DNA of 56,555 nt from UBA9845 sp051889975 (GTDB taxonomy: Bacteria; Bacillota; Clostridia; Christensenellales; UBA1242): positions 1 through 56,555 of the forward strand of contig JBJFDJ010000011.1 of the NCBI GenBank assembly GCA_051889975.1, in the 5' to 3' direction. Shown here one piece after another: positions 36,276 to 44,804 of the stretch (the first letter of the stretch is position 1; every line of letters starts with the position of its first letter). The position numbers were made by a program, and so were the translations under genes. Below the pieces are notes generated by a model that made no database searches, had not been told where the DNA came from, and was given only the letters and a program-made list of their open reading frames with translations.

Positions 36276-37052
36276 TTATTGATTGTTTTCTTCTTTTATA
36301 TTTTGTTCAATATTTGCTCCGTCTTGTAAATTTTCTTCAATAGGATTTTCTTGTGCTTCTGCTTTTTCTTTCAAACTATCTTGTTGAGCCATTTTTTCGC
36401 TTTCAGATTTTTTATATGTTTTTGCCTTTTTCTTGCTGTGAATTTTGGTTGACATATAGCATAGCACTGGTGATTGAATTGTGAGATATGTGTAAACAAT
36501 TACAGCCATCATAACCAAAAATTCTCTAACCAAATCAAACATACTTTGACTTGTGATAATCAAGCCCAAAAGCAAAACTGCCACAAAGGTGATTGAAGTA
36601 AAAAACACAACTTTTGAATGTTCTTTTAACGAATTTTTTATCATTTCGTTTTTATCACTTTTTGAACTGATATCTTTGATTGATTGTGAAGACAAAAGTG
36701 CAAACAAGGTTGAAATTGCAACAAGCAAAATGTAACCCATAACAATGCTTTCAGAAACAGGAACTCTTAACAAAACAATGAGTGCTGTTGAAAGCAAAAC
36801 GTTGTTTGCAACAATCAAAACAATGCTAAAAGCCTTTGCAAAACTTGTTGTAAAACCAACAAACAAGAAAATTGCAATCAAGGACAAAAGCACACTCATA
36901 ACACAACTAAACAGCAAATTGCCAGCAACTATTGAAGTGTTGTAGTTAACGCCAAAAATGATACCAATAACAAGCGCCAAAACATCAACAACAGCATTTG
37001 CAATTAAAAAGTAAACCGAATTTTTGTAAAAATCAAACTTATTTAAGTTCAT
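36276..37052 (-). CDS. secF: Divergent SecF-like protein export membrane protein
   Basis: 258 residues with about six membrane segments and a charged C-terminal tail of ~60 residues rich in Glu, Gln and Lys. The alignment to SecF is recognisable from order and from NSLKEHSKVVFFTSITFVAV (~140), the counterpart of the SINQTLSRTI region. The large periplasmic loop is nearly absent, and the GYSxNDT motif of TM4 is replaced by LVAISTLFALL, removing the Asp used in proton coupling. SecDF pulls translocating proteins outward. The start overlaps secD by 14 bp. Confidence 0.75.
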   Translation of the reverse strand: MNLNKFDFYKNSVYFLIANAVVDVLALVIGIIFGVNYNTSIVAGNLLFSCVMSVLLSLIAIFLFVGFTTSFAKAFSIVLIVANNVLLSTALIVLLRVPVSESIVMGYILLVAISTLFALLSSQSIKDISSKSDKNEMIKNSLKEHSKVVFFTSITFVAVLLLGLIITSQSMFDLVREFLVMMAVIVYTYLTIQSPVLCYMSTKIHSKKKAKTYKKSESEKMAQQDSLKEKAEAQENPIEENLQDGANIEQNIKEENNQ

Positions 37053-38307
37053 TTACATGCGCCTCCCTTGTAAAACCATAATCTTTGTTTTTGAATGTGA
37101 TGTTTGTAAGCCATCTTGTAAAAAATCTTGTAAATAACAATGTGCAAAGTGCATAAACACCAAGGCCACAAATAAGTGCCATTGCAAAGTGTTTAACCAA
37201 ATATGCGCCAAAGAAATATGTTATTATGCTTGGGAATAACATTACAATGAACATAGTTAAAATCAACTTCCAAATTTTGTCATAGCCAAATTTGACACTT
37301 GCAGTTAAAATTTTGCCAAGTTTATACTCTTTGCTCATGTTGTTTAACATCAAATAAATTGAAATTGTGCCAACAATCATACAAATTAAACTTGCAAACA
37401 AAGATGGACCTGTTAAAACAAAAATTGGAACTGCTTGCAAAAGCACAATTTGTGCAAGCACAGAAATTAACAAAACCAAACTTCCAACAAGACCAAGTTT
37501 TTTAAATCTTATGCAAAGAATTGCAACGCAAACTGTAAACAAAACAACAGTTAACAAAATTGCAACAACAACATTTTTTTGTGCGTCTTGCTGGTCAAAT
37601 GTTTCAACTGAAGTTTGAGTGTAACTTGCACTATACTTTGATGACATTGCTTCGTTTGCATAGTAGTTTGCTTTGTCAACATCGCCAACTGTCATGCCCA
37701 AATAATTTTGATTTATTTCAGAACTGTAACTCATTGGTATTTCTGCGTCACCAAAATCAAAGTAAAGCGTTCCACTGCCACTGCTTGTTAAACTTGCAAG
37801 TTTTTCTTGTCCTTCGGTTGTAAAAAATATAAACAACACTCCACCTTGCTCGTTTGTTGCATAGGCATTTGTAACCATACTTGCATTTATGGCAACTTCG
37901 GCGTCATCTCCACTTGTGCTTTTGATTGCAAATTTTGGCTTTGTGTTAACAATTTCATTTATGCTAATTGGATTGTATTCGCCCTTGAGTTCAACAACAA
38001 TTTCACTGCCGTTGTCATAAACATTTGCATCATATGAATTGTTTTTTAACAAAGTTTTAATGCGACCGGTGCTATAAGACAAGCCACCATTGAATATATT
38101 TGTTTCATTGCTGTCATTGTTAACCTTAAAGTGATAAACTGTGCCACCTTGATACTCAATGCCCAAATTTATAGCCCTTGCAAAGCCCATAAAGTCATAG
38201 TCAAACTGAGCGCCCGGCAAGGCAAAACTAAATATAGTTAAGCAAAGAAAAACAGCACATATTAAAGATATAATAACAAACTTGACGATTGAATGCTTTT
38301 TTCTCAT
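37039..38307 (-). CDS. secD: Divergent SecD-like protein export membrane protein
   Basis: 422 residues. The N-terminal membrane segment (~8-30) is followed by NLGIEYQGGTVYHF (~46), the counterpart of LGLDLQGG. An extracellular region (~60-240) has a P1-like part, and at least five C-terminal membrane segments follow. In TM4 the conserved GMxVDAN motif reads GTISIYLML, so the proton-pathway Asp is missing, as in SecF. It has AAGGAG 12 nt before the ATG and a clear promoter. Position between yajC and secF supports the assignment. Confidence 0.82.
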   Translation of the reverse strand: MRKKHSIVKFVIISLICAVFLCLTIFSFALPGAQFDYDFMGFARAINLGIEYQGGTVYHFKVNNDSNETNIFNGGLSYSTGRIKTLLKNNSYDANVYDNGSEIVVELKGEYNPISINEIVNTKPKFAIKSTSGDDAEVAINASMVTNAYATNEQGGVLFIFFTTEGQEKLASLTSSGSGTLYFDFGDAEIPMSYSSEINQNYLGMTVGDVDKANYYANEAMSSKYSASYTQTSVETFDQQDAQKNVVVAILLTVVLFTVCVAILCIRFKKLGLVGSLVLLISVLAQIVLLQAVPIFVLTGPSLFASLICMIVGTISIYLMLNNMSKEYKLGKILTASVKFGYDKIWKLILTMFIVMLFPSIITYFFGAYLVKHFAMALICGLGVYALCTLLFTRFFTRWLTNITFKNKDYGFTREAHVNELK

Positions 38308-38337
38308 TTTTAGTAAATTCTCCTTAAACTATTGTTA

Positions 38338-38367
38338 ATTATATAATAATAAATGTTAATTAGTCAA
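38338..38367 (-). promoter_or_regulatory. secD promoter
   Basis: On the minus strand TTGACT (38362-38367), 18 bp, TATAAT (38338-38343), upstream of the AAGGAG of secD. Confidence 0.7.
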
Positions 38368-38489
38368 ACAATTAAACTTAAATAAATATTTACATAATAA
38401 CAAATTTTATAATGTTTTTAAAATTATTTGCCTGCAAAATTTTCATAATTGCAAAATTGCAAGCATAACTTAAAATAAAGGAGATAAAA

Positions 38490-38909
38490 ATGGATAAGGT
38501 AAGCAACAAAAAAGATAATAGTTTAATACTTTCAATTTTAAAAGGAAGTTTGATTGCGCTTTCAATTTCTCTTGTTGGAATTTTGTTTTTTGCGTTTATA
38601 ATTAAGTTATTTGGGTTAACTGATGGTTGGATTAAGCCAATAAATCAAATAATAAAAGCCGTTTCTATTTTGGTTGGCGTGTTTTTTGCCCTAAAAAAAG
38701 ACAAACAAAAAGGGCTTGTTAAGGGGCTACTTATTGGACTTGTTTACACTCTTTTAGCCTTTGTGGTTTTTAGCATTTTAAATGGTTCGTTTGGCATAGA
38801 CAAATCACTTTTAACCGATGTTTTGTTTGGTGCAATTATGGGTGCAATTTGTGGCATAATTGCAGTTAATTTAAAAGGAAGAAATCAAAAAAATTACAGC
38901 AACATATAA
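38490..38909 (+). CDS. TIGR04086/YrzE-like membrane protein
   Basis: 139 residues with four predicted membrane segments (about 17-40, 50-67, 77-97, 107-127) and few loops. It resembles B. subtilis YrzE, whose gene lies between yajC (yrbF) and spoVB in the same ruv-queA-tgt neighbourhood. Here it has the same neighbours but the opposite strand, between secD and yajC. Function unknown. AAGGAG lies 7 nt before the ATG. Confidence 0.75.
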   Translation: MDKVSNKKDNSLILSILKGSLIALSISLVGILFFAFIIKLFGLTDGWIKPINQIIKAVSILVGVFFALKKDKQKGLVKGLLIGLVYTLLAFVVFSILNGSFGIDKSLLTDVLFGAIMGAICGIIAVNLKGRNQKNYSNI

Positions 38910-38932
38910 ATTTCACACTTATCATAACACAC

Positions 38933-38960
38933 AAAAAAAATGCCATAATGGCATTTTTTT
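38933..38960. terminator. Bidirectional terminator between the YrzE-like gene and yajC
   Basis: A8-TGCCA-TAA-TGGCA-T7, giving a strong stem with A and T runs on both sides. It serves the convergent genes. Confidence 0.9.
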
Positions 38961-38963
38961 AAT

Positions 38964-39401
38964 TTATTCTTTGCTTTTTTGTTCTTTGGCAACTTCTGCA
39001 TCTACAACTTCTGCCTTATCTTCTGCGTCTTCTGCCACATCAGATGTTTCTTCTGCACTTTCTTCTTTTGCAGGTTCGTCTTTAATAGGTTCGTCTTTAA
39101 CTTCTGTTTTGCTGTCTATGTTGTAAATTGCGCCAATGTTGACATCAATATAAGAGTTTTCGCCAACTTTTAAAGTTACAACTTTGCCATCTGTTGTGTC
39201 AACAATTTTTTCAACAGTGCCATAAATTCCAGAGCCAGTTACAACTTTGTCGCCTATTTTTAAATTTGTTTGAAAATTGTTGATTGCCTCTCTATCCTTT
39301 TTGTTTTTTAACATCATCCAAGCAATGTATGCAACAAAAAGAACAAGCAATATGATTAAAAATCCATAACTTTCCCAAAAACTTTCTAATAATAAATTCA
39401 T
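38964..39401 (-). CDS. yajC: Preprotein translocase subunit YajC
   Basis: 145 residues. A single membrane segment (~10-31) is followed by the YajC core FQTNLKIGDKVVTGSGIYGT (~44-63) and VTLKVGENSYIDV. A long acidic Glu/Asp/Ala-rich tail occupies ~95-145, longer than in typical ~100-residue YajC. It associates with SecDF. The start is ATG 39401 with AAGGAG; the extra upstream codons to 39449 lack family similarity. It is downstream of tgt. Confidence 0.9.
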   Translation of the reverse strand: MNLLLESFWESYGFLIILLVLFVAYIAWMMLKNKKDREAINNFQTNLKIGDKVVTGSGIYGTVEKIVDTTDGKVVTLKVGENSYIDVNIGAIYNIDSKTEVKDEPIKDEPAKEESAEETSDVAEDAEDKAEVVDAEVAKEQKSKE

Positions 39402-39455
39402 AATACATCTCCTTGTAAACAATGATAACAAAAAAATATAAAAAATCAAAATATT

Positions 39456-40613
39456 TTAGTTATGTTTTTTTGTTTGAAAGGTTATTTTTGATAATTTTTT
39501 GTCGTAACCTGTCTTTTTGTAATATTCTTCTCTAAATTCAAGCAATCTATCATTATTTATTGCATCTCGTATTTGTTCCATCAACTTTAACAAATAGGTT
39601 ATGTTGTGCAAACTTAACATTCGTCCACCCAAAATCTCGTCAACATTTAAAAGATGTCTTAAATATGCCTTTGTGAAATGTTTGCAAGCATAGCAATCAC
39701 ATTCTGGGTCTAGCGGTGTGAAATCTTCTTTGTAAACACTGTTGCGAACTACAACCTTGCCATAACTTGTGTATGCCGTTCCGTTGCGAGCAATTCGTGT
39801 TGGAAGCACACAATCCATCATATCAATGTTGCGCAAAACGGCTTCGATAATGCAGTCCGGACTGCCAACACCCATCAAATAATGAGGAACATCTTTTGGA
39901 AGTTGTGGTCCCAAATAGTCAAGTATTTCATACATCTCCTGCTTTGGCTCGCCAACCGAAAGACCACCAATTGCAATGCCATGTTTTACATATGGCAAGG
40001 TGAGTTTTAAACTCTCTTCTCGCAAATCTCTGTAAAAATTGCCTTGAACAATTGGAAAAAGTGCTTGTTCTTCATTTTTGTGATATTTGTAACATCTATC
40101 CAGCCAACGAATAGTTAACTCCATTGCGTTGCGCGCATCCTTGTAACTTGCGCCATAATTTGAACATTGGTCAAAAGCCATGATGATGTCACTGCCCAAA
40201 TCATTTTGGATTTGCATTGCTTTTTCTGGGCTTATGAAGTGTTTGCTACCGTCCCAATGACTGCGAAACTCAACGCCATCTTCACTTATTTTGCGAAGGT
40301 CGCTTAACGAAAAAACTTGAAATCCACCACTGTCGGTTAAAATTGGCTTGTCCCAGCCCATAAACTTGTGAAGCCCACCTGCTTTTTTAACAATTGCTTC
40401 ACCGGGGCGCAAATACAAGTGATATGTGTTTGCAAGTATGATTTGTGCTTTGCTATCTAAAATTTCTTGTGGAGACAAGCTTTTAACTGTTGCCTGTGTG
40501 CCAACTGGCATAAAAATTGGTGTTTGAATGTCACCATGTGGTGTGTGAAAAACGCCAGTTCTTGCTCCACTATTTTTATCTATGTGTGTAACTTCATAAC
40601 TAAATTTTGCCAT
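39456..40613 (-). CDS. tgt: tRNA-guanine transglycosylase
   Basis: 385 residues. DSGGFQVFSL (~93), GGLSVGEPKQEMYEIL (~220), the RIARNGTAYT segment (~275) and the zinc site CDCYACKHF with a downstream His (~310-340) define bacterial Tgt. It inserts preQ1 at position 34 of GUN-anticodon tRNAs, such as the Tyr and Asp tRNAs encoded here; QueA, encoded upstream, acts next. There is no ribosome site: the TATAAT of its promoter ends 6 nt before the ATG, so the mRNA should be leaderless. Confidence 0.97.
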   Translation of the reverse strand: MAKFSYEVTHIDKNSGARTGVFHTPHGDIQTPIFMPVGTQATVKSLSPQEILDSKAQIILANTYHLYLRPGEAIVKKAGGLHKFMGWDKPILTDSGGFQVFSLSDLRKISEDGVEFRSHWDGSKHFISPEKAMQIQNDLGSDIIMAFDQCSNYGASYKDARNAMELTIRWLDRCYKYHKNEEQALFPIVQGNFYRDLREESLKLTLPYVKHGIAIGGLSVGEPKQEMYEILDYLGPQLPKDVPHYLMGVGSPDCIIEAVLRNIDMMDCVLPTRIARNGTAYTSYGKVVVRNSVYKEDFTPLDPECDCYACKHFTKAYLRHLLNVDEILGGRMLSLHNITYLLKLMEQIRDAINNDRLLEFREEYYKKTGYDKKLSKITFQTKKHN

Positions 40614-40619
40614 AGTTTA

Positions 40620-40648
40620 ATTATATCACAAATGCACATATATATCAA
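40620..40648 (-). promoter_or_regulatory. tgt promoter, leaderless arrangement
   Basis: On the minus strand TTGATA (40643-40648), 17 bp, TATAAT (40620-40625) preceded by TGA (extended -10), then six bases and the tgt ATG. Confidence 0.8.
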
Positions 40649-40724
40649 GCAAAATGTAAGCAAATAAGTTATATGGGATTTTTAAAGATTATTTTGAAAA
40701 GTATAATTAATTACTTAAAAACAA

Positions 40725-40753
40725 ACAAAAAAACACCAACAAAAGCCAGTGTT
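40725..40753 (-). terminator. Terminator of the Xre regulator gene
   Basis: AACACTGGC pairs with GTTGGTGTT (three G-U pairs) around TTTT, followed by seven T on the minus strand. Confidence 0.65.
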
Positions 40754-40787
40754 AATTTATATCAATCGTGAATCAAAATGTTGAATT

Positions 40788-40997
40788 TTATTTTTCTCTG
40801 CCAACAAGTTCGTCAATAGAAATATTTAAGGCATCGGCAAGTGACCAGCAATCGTTTACATTTGGAATGTTTACTCCATTTTCCCAATAACTTATTGATG
40901 CATGCGTCACGCCAATAAGTTTTGCAAGTTGTTGTTGTGACATACCTTGCGACAATCTATTTAATTTTATAGATTTGCCAATATTCCTTTTCTCCAT
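40788..40997 (-). CDS. Xre-family transcriptional regulator
   Basis: 69 residues, essentially one Cro/CI-type helix-turn-helix: LNRLSQGMSQQQLAKLIGV (~12-30), THASISYWENGVNIPNV (~31-47), and a short LADALNISIDELVG tail. It is divergent from a lipoprotein gene across a 91-bp region with two inverted repeats, so it most likely represses both genes. No ribosome site is present; TATACT ends 6 nt before the ATG, so the mRNA should be leaderless. It has its own terminator and splits tgt from queA. Confidence 0.88.
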   Translation of the reverse strand: MEKRNIGKSIKLNRLSQGMSQQQLAKLIGVTHASISYWENGVNIPNVNDCWSLADALNISIDELVGREK

Positions 40998-41003
40998 AAA
41001 AAT

Positions 41004-41060
41004 AGTATATTAAGAATTCTTACAAAAATGCTTGACTTGTAAGAAATCTTACAATATAAT
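41004..41060. promoter_or_regulatory. Divergent promoters with two operators
   Basis: Forward promoter: TTGACT (41032-41037), 17 bp, TATAAT (41055-41060). Its spacer consists almost entirely of the perfect inverted repeat TTGTAAGAAATCTTACAA (41037-41054). A second inverted repeat, TAAGAATTCTTA (41011-41022), lies next to the reverse TATACT (41004-41009) of the Xre gene. The centres are 29 bp apart. Both share the half-site TAAGA. Confidence 0.8.
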
Positions 41061-41088
41061 TAGCATATTAAACAAAAGGAGTTTTAAA

Positions 41089-41574
41089 ATGACAAAATCA
41101 AACAAAATTGGTAAAGTTTTAATTTCATTTTTGGCTGTTCTCTTTTGCTCGGTATTTTTTTGTGGATGTGTAATACAGGGTTCAATTGAAAAATATGTCA
41201 CTGTCACGGTTGAAGGCAAAGAACTAACAAAAGCAGATAATTATAAGACTGGAATAACTGTTTCTGCAGGAACAAAAGATGAAAATAATAATATAGTTTA
41301 TACTATATCAATTAAAGGCAATGTAAATAACACATCTCAAACTAACTTTAACTATTATTCATTGAAATTTGCTGTTTATGATGGAGATAAAAAATTGATA
41401 ACAACTATTGAAAAATCCATAGGCAAATTGGGACATGCTGGTAGCACGGCACAAGATGATACAGATTCATCATCAAAAGATTTTGAATTTAGCAAAGCTA
41501 TCAAATCAAAATCTCAATACAGAACAGATGGTGCTTATGCTGTGTTGACATATTCTTCAGGCTGGGCTGTTTGA
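41089..41574 (+). CDS. Putative lipoprotein under Xre control
   Basis: 161 residues. A basic start and hydrophobic stretch end in FFCGC (~23-27), which fits a lipoprotein signal with acylated Cys. The mature part is beta-rich, with YYSLKFAVYDGDKKLIT, and resembles small extracellular FxLYD-like domains, though the match is weak. An Asp/Ser run (DDTDSSS) follows. AAAGGAG lies 7-8 nt before ATG 41089; the frame extends upstream but over the promoter. It probably sits on the outer face of the membrane. Function unknown. Confidence 0.75.
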   Translation: MTKSNKIGKVLISFLAVLFCSVFFCGCVIQGSIEKYVTVTVEGKELTKADNYKTGITVSAGTKDENNNIVYTISIKGNVNNTSQTNFNYYSLKFAVYDGDKKLITTIEKSIGKLGHAGSTAQDDTDSSSKDFEFSKAIKSKSQYRTDGAYAVLTYSSGWAV

Positions 41575-41575
41575 T

Positions 41576-41605
41576 AAAAAAGTGAGCAAATGCTCACTTT
41601 TTTTA
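41576..41605 (+). terminator. Terminator of the lipoprotein gene
   Basis: AGTGAGC-AAAT-GCTCACT with A-run before and seven T after. Confidence 0.9.
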
Positions 41606-41723
41606 TGTCTATGTTCGGTTGCAATTACAAACCAAATGATATTATGCCTAAAAAAAATTGATTGCACAAACATCGTTTTTTTGTAACAATAACAAAATTA
41701 TAAAACGACAAGCAAAAACAAAC

Positions 41724-42767
41724 TTACAGCAACAAACAGCTGTCGCCAAAGCTATAAAATCTGTAACCTTGTTTAACTGCTTCGTTGTAAAATTTTAGGG
41801 TGTTGTCAATGCCACAAAAACTGCTGACAAGCATAATTAGTGTGCTTTCTGGCAAGTGAAAGTTTGTTATGAGGTGGTCAACAACTTTCCACTTAAAACC
41901 CGGGTATATAAAAATTTTTGTGTCGCCAGAGTCTGCTTTAAGCTTGCCACCAAATTTTTCGGCAACAGTTTCAAGCGTTCTTACACTTGTTGTGCCAACG
42001 GCAATAATTTTGTGCCCTTCTGCCTTTGCTTTGTTTATGATGTCTGCGACTTCTTGCGTGATTTCATAATGCTCGGTGTGCATATCGTGGTTTAAGATGT
42101 TTTCGGTTGAAACTGGCCTAAAAGTTCCAAGCCCAACATTTAACAAAACTTCAACAACCTTTATGCCTTTGTCTTTTATCTTTTGCAAAAGTTCGGTTGT
42201 AAAATGAAGCCCAGCAGTTGGTGCTGCACTGCTACCTTCCACTTTGCTGTAAACTGTTTGATAACGCTCTTTGTCTTTAAGTTTTTCGTGAATATAATGA
42301 GGTAGTGGCATTGTGCCAACTTCAAGCAAGTTTTCTTCAAAAGTGCCCTTTGTTTGATAAAACTTAACTAATGCTTCGCCCATCTCAAAATGTTGCAAAA
42401 CTTCACATTTAAAGTTGTCATTAAAAGCAATAAACTCTCCAACTTTTAATCTTTTTTGTGGCTTGAGCAAAACTTTCCAAACATTTTGCTCTTGCTTTTG
42501 TAACAAAAACACTTCAGCTTTTGCACCAGTGCTAACTTTTTTGCCAAGTAGCCTTGCAGGAATAACTCGAGTGTTGTTTACAACAAGCACATCGCCCTTG
42601 TTTAAGTAGTCAATTACATCATAAAAATGCTTGTGAGAAATTGTATCATTTTGTCTGTCATACACAAGCATTTTGCTGTGGTCGCGTGGTTCAACAGGTG
42701 TTTGTGCAATTTGACTTTCGGGCAAGTCATAATAATAAGTTTTTGTGTTATAAATATCTTTTTCCAT
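41724..42767 (-). CDS. queA: S-adenosylmethionine:tRNA ribosyltransferase-isomerase QueA
   Basis: 347 residues, usual length. YDLPESQIAQTPVEPRDHSK (~13-32), VVNNTRVIPARL (~63), SSAAPTAGLHFT (~160), TTSVRTLE (~253) and HLPESTLIML (~302) match QueA. It converts preQ1-tRNA to epoxyqueuosine-tRNA after Tgt. It lies 69 bp after ruvB, keeps the ruvB-queA order typical of Bacillota, and has no strong ribosome site. The tgt gene is separated from it by the Xre/lipoprotein module. Confidence 0.96.
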   Translation of the reverse strand: MEKDIYNTKTYYYDLPESQIAQTPVEPRDHSKMLVYDRQNDTISHKHFYDVIDYLNKGDVLVVNNTRVIPARLLGKKVSTGAKAEVFLLQKQEQNVWKVLLKPQKRLKVGEFIAFNDNFKCEVLQHFEMGEALVKFYQTKGTFEENLLEVGTMPLPHYIHEKLKDKERYQTVYSKVEGSSAAPTAGLHFTTELLQKIKDKGIKVVEVLLNVGLGTFRPVSTENILNHDMHTEHYEITQEVADIINKAKAEGHKIIAVGTTSVRTLETVAEKFGGKLKADSGDTKIFIYPGFKWKVVDHLITNFHLPESTLIMLVSSFCGIDNTLKFYNEAVKQGYRFYSFGDSCLLL

Positions 42768-42836
42768 TTTTAAAATTTGTCCAGTGAGTTAATTTTTAAT
42801 CATATCATTTTGTTAGCAGAAAAACACTTGTTGATA

Positions 42837-43889
42837 CTAATTATCAATTTGTGGTTTTATGCTGTTTATTGTTTCCTTTATGCTGTCTGGGATTTTTCGG
42901 TCATAATGCTCATACGCCTTTGCAAGACATACTCTGCCACGTGGTGTGCGCGCAATAAAACCAATTTGCAACAGATATGGCTCGTAAACATCTTCAATTG
43001 TTGTTGCCTCTTCGCCAGTGCTTGCTGCAAGGGTATCAAGCCCAACTGGCTTGCCACCAAAGCGGTCTATCATTGTCAAAATTATGCGTTTGTCAGTGTA
43101 ATCGAGCCCCAAACTGTCAATTTCCATAATGTCCAGTGCTTTTTTTGTGATTGGCAATGTTATGCTTGAACTGCCCTCAACTTCGGCAAAGTCACGCACT
43201 CTTTTTAAAAGCCTGTTGGCAATACGAGGCGTTCCACGACTGCGAAGCGCAAGTTCTTTGCTGGCATCTGCATCCAAATTCATACCCAAAATGTTTGCAG
43301 AACGATTTATGATTGTTTGCAGTTCTTCGGTTGTATAATTTTCTAGTCTTGCAAGCACGCCAAAACGGTCACGAAGGGGTGCAGACAAATTGCCTGCCTT
43401 TGTGGTTGCACCAATGAGTGTAAAAGGTTGAATTTTAAGTCTCATTGCCCTTGCACTTGGGCCTTTGCCCACAACAAAATCAAGAGCAAAATCTTCCATT
43501 GCAGGATACAAAATTTCTTCCACGCTTTTGTTTAAGCGGTGAATTTCGTCAATGAACAAAACATCATTTTTTTGCAAGTTTGTGAGTATGCTGGCAAGGT
43601 CTGCCCCACTTTCAATTGCTGGCCCACTTGTGACCTTCATTTGCACGCCAAGTTCGTTTGCAATGATGTGAGAAAGTGTTGTTTTGCCAAGTCCCGGTGG
43701 ACCATACAAAAGCACGTGGTCTAGTGCTTCGTTTCTGTTTAGTGCAGCTTTTATAAAAACATCAAGTTGTGACTTGATTTTTGCCTGTCCAACATAGTCT
43801 TGTATTCTGGTTGGGCGAAGTTTGTTTTCAATTTCTGCATCACTTTCGTTTTTGGTGCTTGTGATAAATCTGTTATCTATATTTTCCAT
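42837..43889 (-). CDS. ruvB: Holliday junction branch migration ATPase RuvB
   Basis: 350 residues. Walker A YGPPGLGKTTL (~64-74), Walker B LFIDEIHRL (~115), the GATTKAGNLSAPLRDRFG segment (~160-177) and the winged-helix C-terminus (RTPRGRV, ~315) are all present. It drives branch migration with RuvA. AGGGG precedes the ATG. A 185-bp AT-rich gap separates it from ruvA. Confidence 0.97.
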   Translation of the reverse strand: MENIDNRFITSTKNESDAEIENKLRPTRIQDYVGQAKIKSQLDVFIKAALNRNEALDHVLLYGPPGLGKTTLSHIIANELGVQMKVTSGPAIESGADLASILTNLQKNDVLFIDEIHRLNKSVEEILYPAMEDFALDFVVGKGPSARAMRLKIQPFTLIGATTKAGNLSAPLRDRFGVLARLENYTTEELQTIINRSANILGMNLDADASKELALRSRGTPRIANRLLKRVRDFAEVEGSSSITLPITKKALDIMEIDSLGLDYTDKRIILTMIDRFGGKPVGLDTLAASTGEEATTIEDVYEPYLLQIGFIARTPRGRVCLAKAYEHYDRKIPDSIKETINSIKPQIDN

Positions 43890-44074
43890 ATTACCCCTAA
43901 AAAAGTTTTATTCTTTTCACTTTTTGGCACTTGCATAGCACCAATTTTTATTTATTTGCACTGCTTTAAAATCTTATCAAAGTTTGTTGAAATATTTTTT
44001 AAATAAAGCAAAAATATTGTCAAAATAAGTTTTTAAATTTTATCGCCAATTTTGTGTTAATTGCAACATAAAAT

Positions 44075-44662
44075 CTATAAACTTCTCAACACTTTTTGAA
44101 TTAAGTCTTCTGCTTTATCGTCTGGCCCAGCAAGTTCTCTTAAACGCTTTGTTGCGTCATATTTTGTTAAGCCAAGGCTGACCAAAACATTGATTGCATA
44201 TTCAAATTCTTGAGAAATTGCAACTTCGCCAGTTGGTGCCATTTTGTCAATGAGTGGCAAGTTGTCTATCTTTTCTTTTAACTCTAAAATAATGCGTTCT
44301 GCCGTCTTTTTGCCAATGCCTTTGATTTTGCTAATTGATGTGGCATCGCCACCTAAAATTGCAGTTGCCAAATCATAAATGCTAATTTCACTAAGTATTG
44401 AAATCGCAGTTTTTGGACCAATGCCACCAACAGAAGTCAGTTTTAAAAACATTGATTTTTCTTCGCTTGTTGCAAAGCCAAAAAGCGACATCTCGTCTTC
44501 TCTCACATTTAAAAATGTGTAAACTTTAACATTTTCACCAATATTGCCAAGTTTTTGAATTGTGTTTTGACTTGCCAATATTTCAAAGCCAACACCATTG
44601 CAACTAATTAAAAGTGTGTTGTTGTTTATGTCTTCTAATTTTCCTTGAATAAATCCTATCAT
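44075..44662 (-). CDS. ruvA: Holliday junction DNA-binding protein RuvA
   Basis: 195 residues. OB-fold N-terminus (MIGFIQGKLEDI), helix-hairpin-helix motifs (SVGGIGPKTAISIL, ~77 and IKGIGKKTAERIILELK, ~112) and the C-terminal RuvB-binding domain (VLVSLGLTKYDATKRL, ~158) are in order. It targets RuvB to four-way junctions. It has AAAGGA before the ATG. Confidence 0.96.
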   Translation of the reverse strand: MIGFIQGKLEDINNNTLLISCNGVGFEILASQNTIQKLGNIGENVKVYTFLNVREDEMSLFGFATSEEKSMFLKLTSVGGIGPKTAISILSEISIYDLATAILGGDATSISKIKGIGKKTAERIILELKEKIDNLPLIDKMAPTGEVAISQEFEYAINVLVSLGLTKYDATKRLRELAGPDDKAEDLIQKVLRSL

Positions 44663-44686
44663 AAAAATCCTTTTTGTTTATAATTT

Positions 44687-44740
44687 AAGTCATAAACTTA
44701 AAATTGCAAAAATTTTATTCCTTCAATTTTGCTATGACTT
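44687..44740. repeat. Nested inverted repeat between ruvC and ruvA
   Basis: AAGTCATA (44687-44694) pairs with TATGACTT (44733-44740), and inside it AAAATTG (44700-44706) pairs with CAATTTT (44724-44730). There is no T-run on either side, so it does not look like a simple terminator. Confidence 0.5.
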
Positions 44741-44804
44741 TTGATTGTTTTTTGGGTTATGTTTAAACTATAAAACCTTAGCTATGTTTTAAAATAACAT
44801 AATT

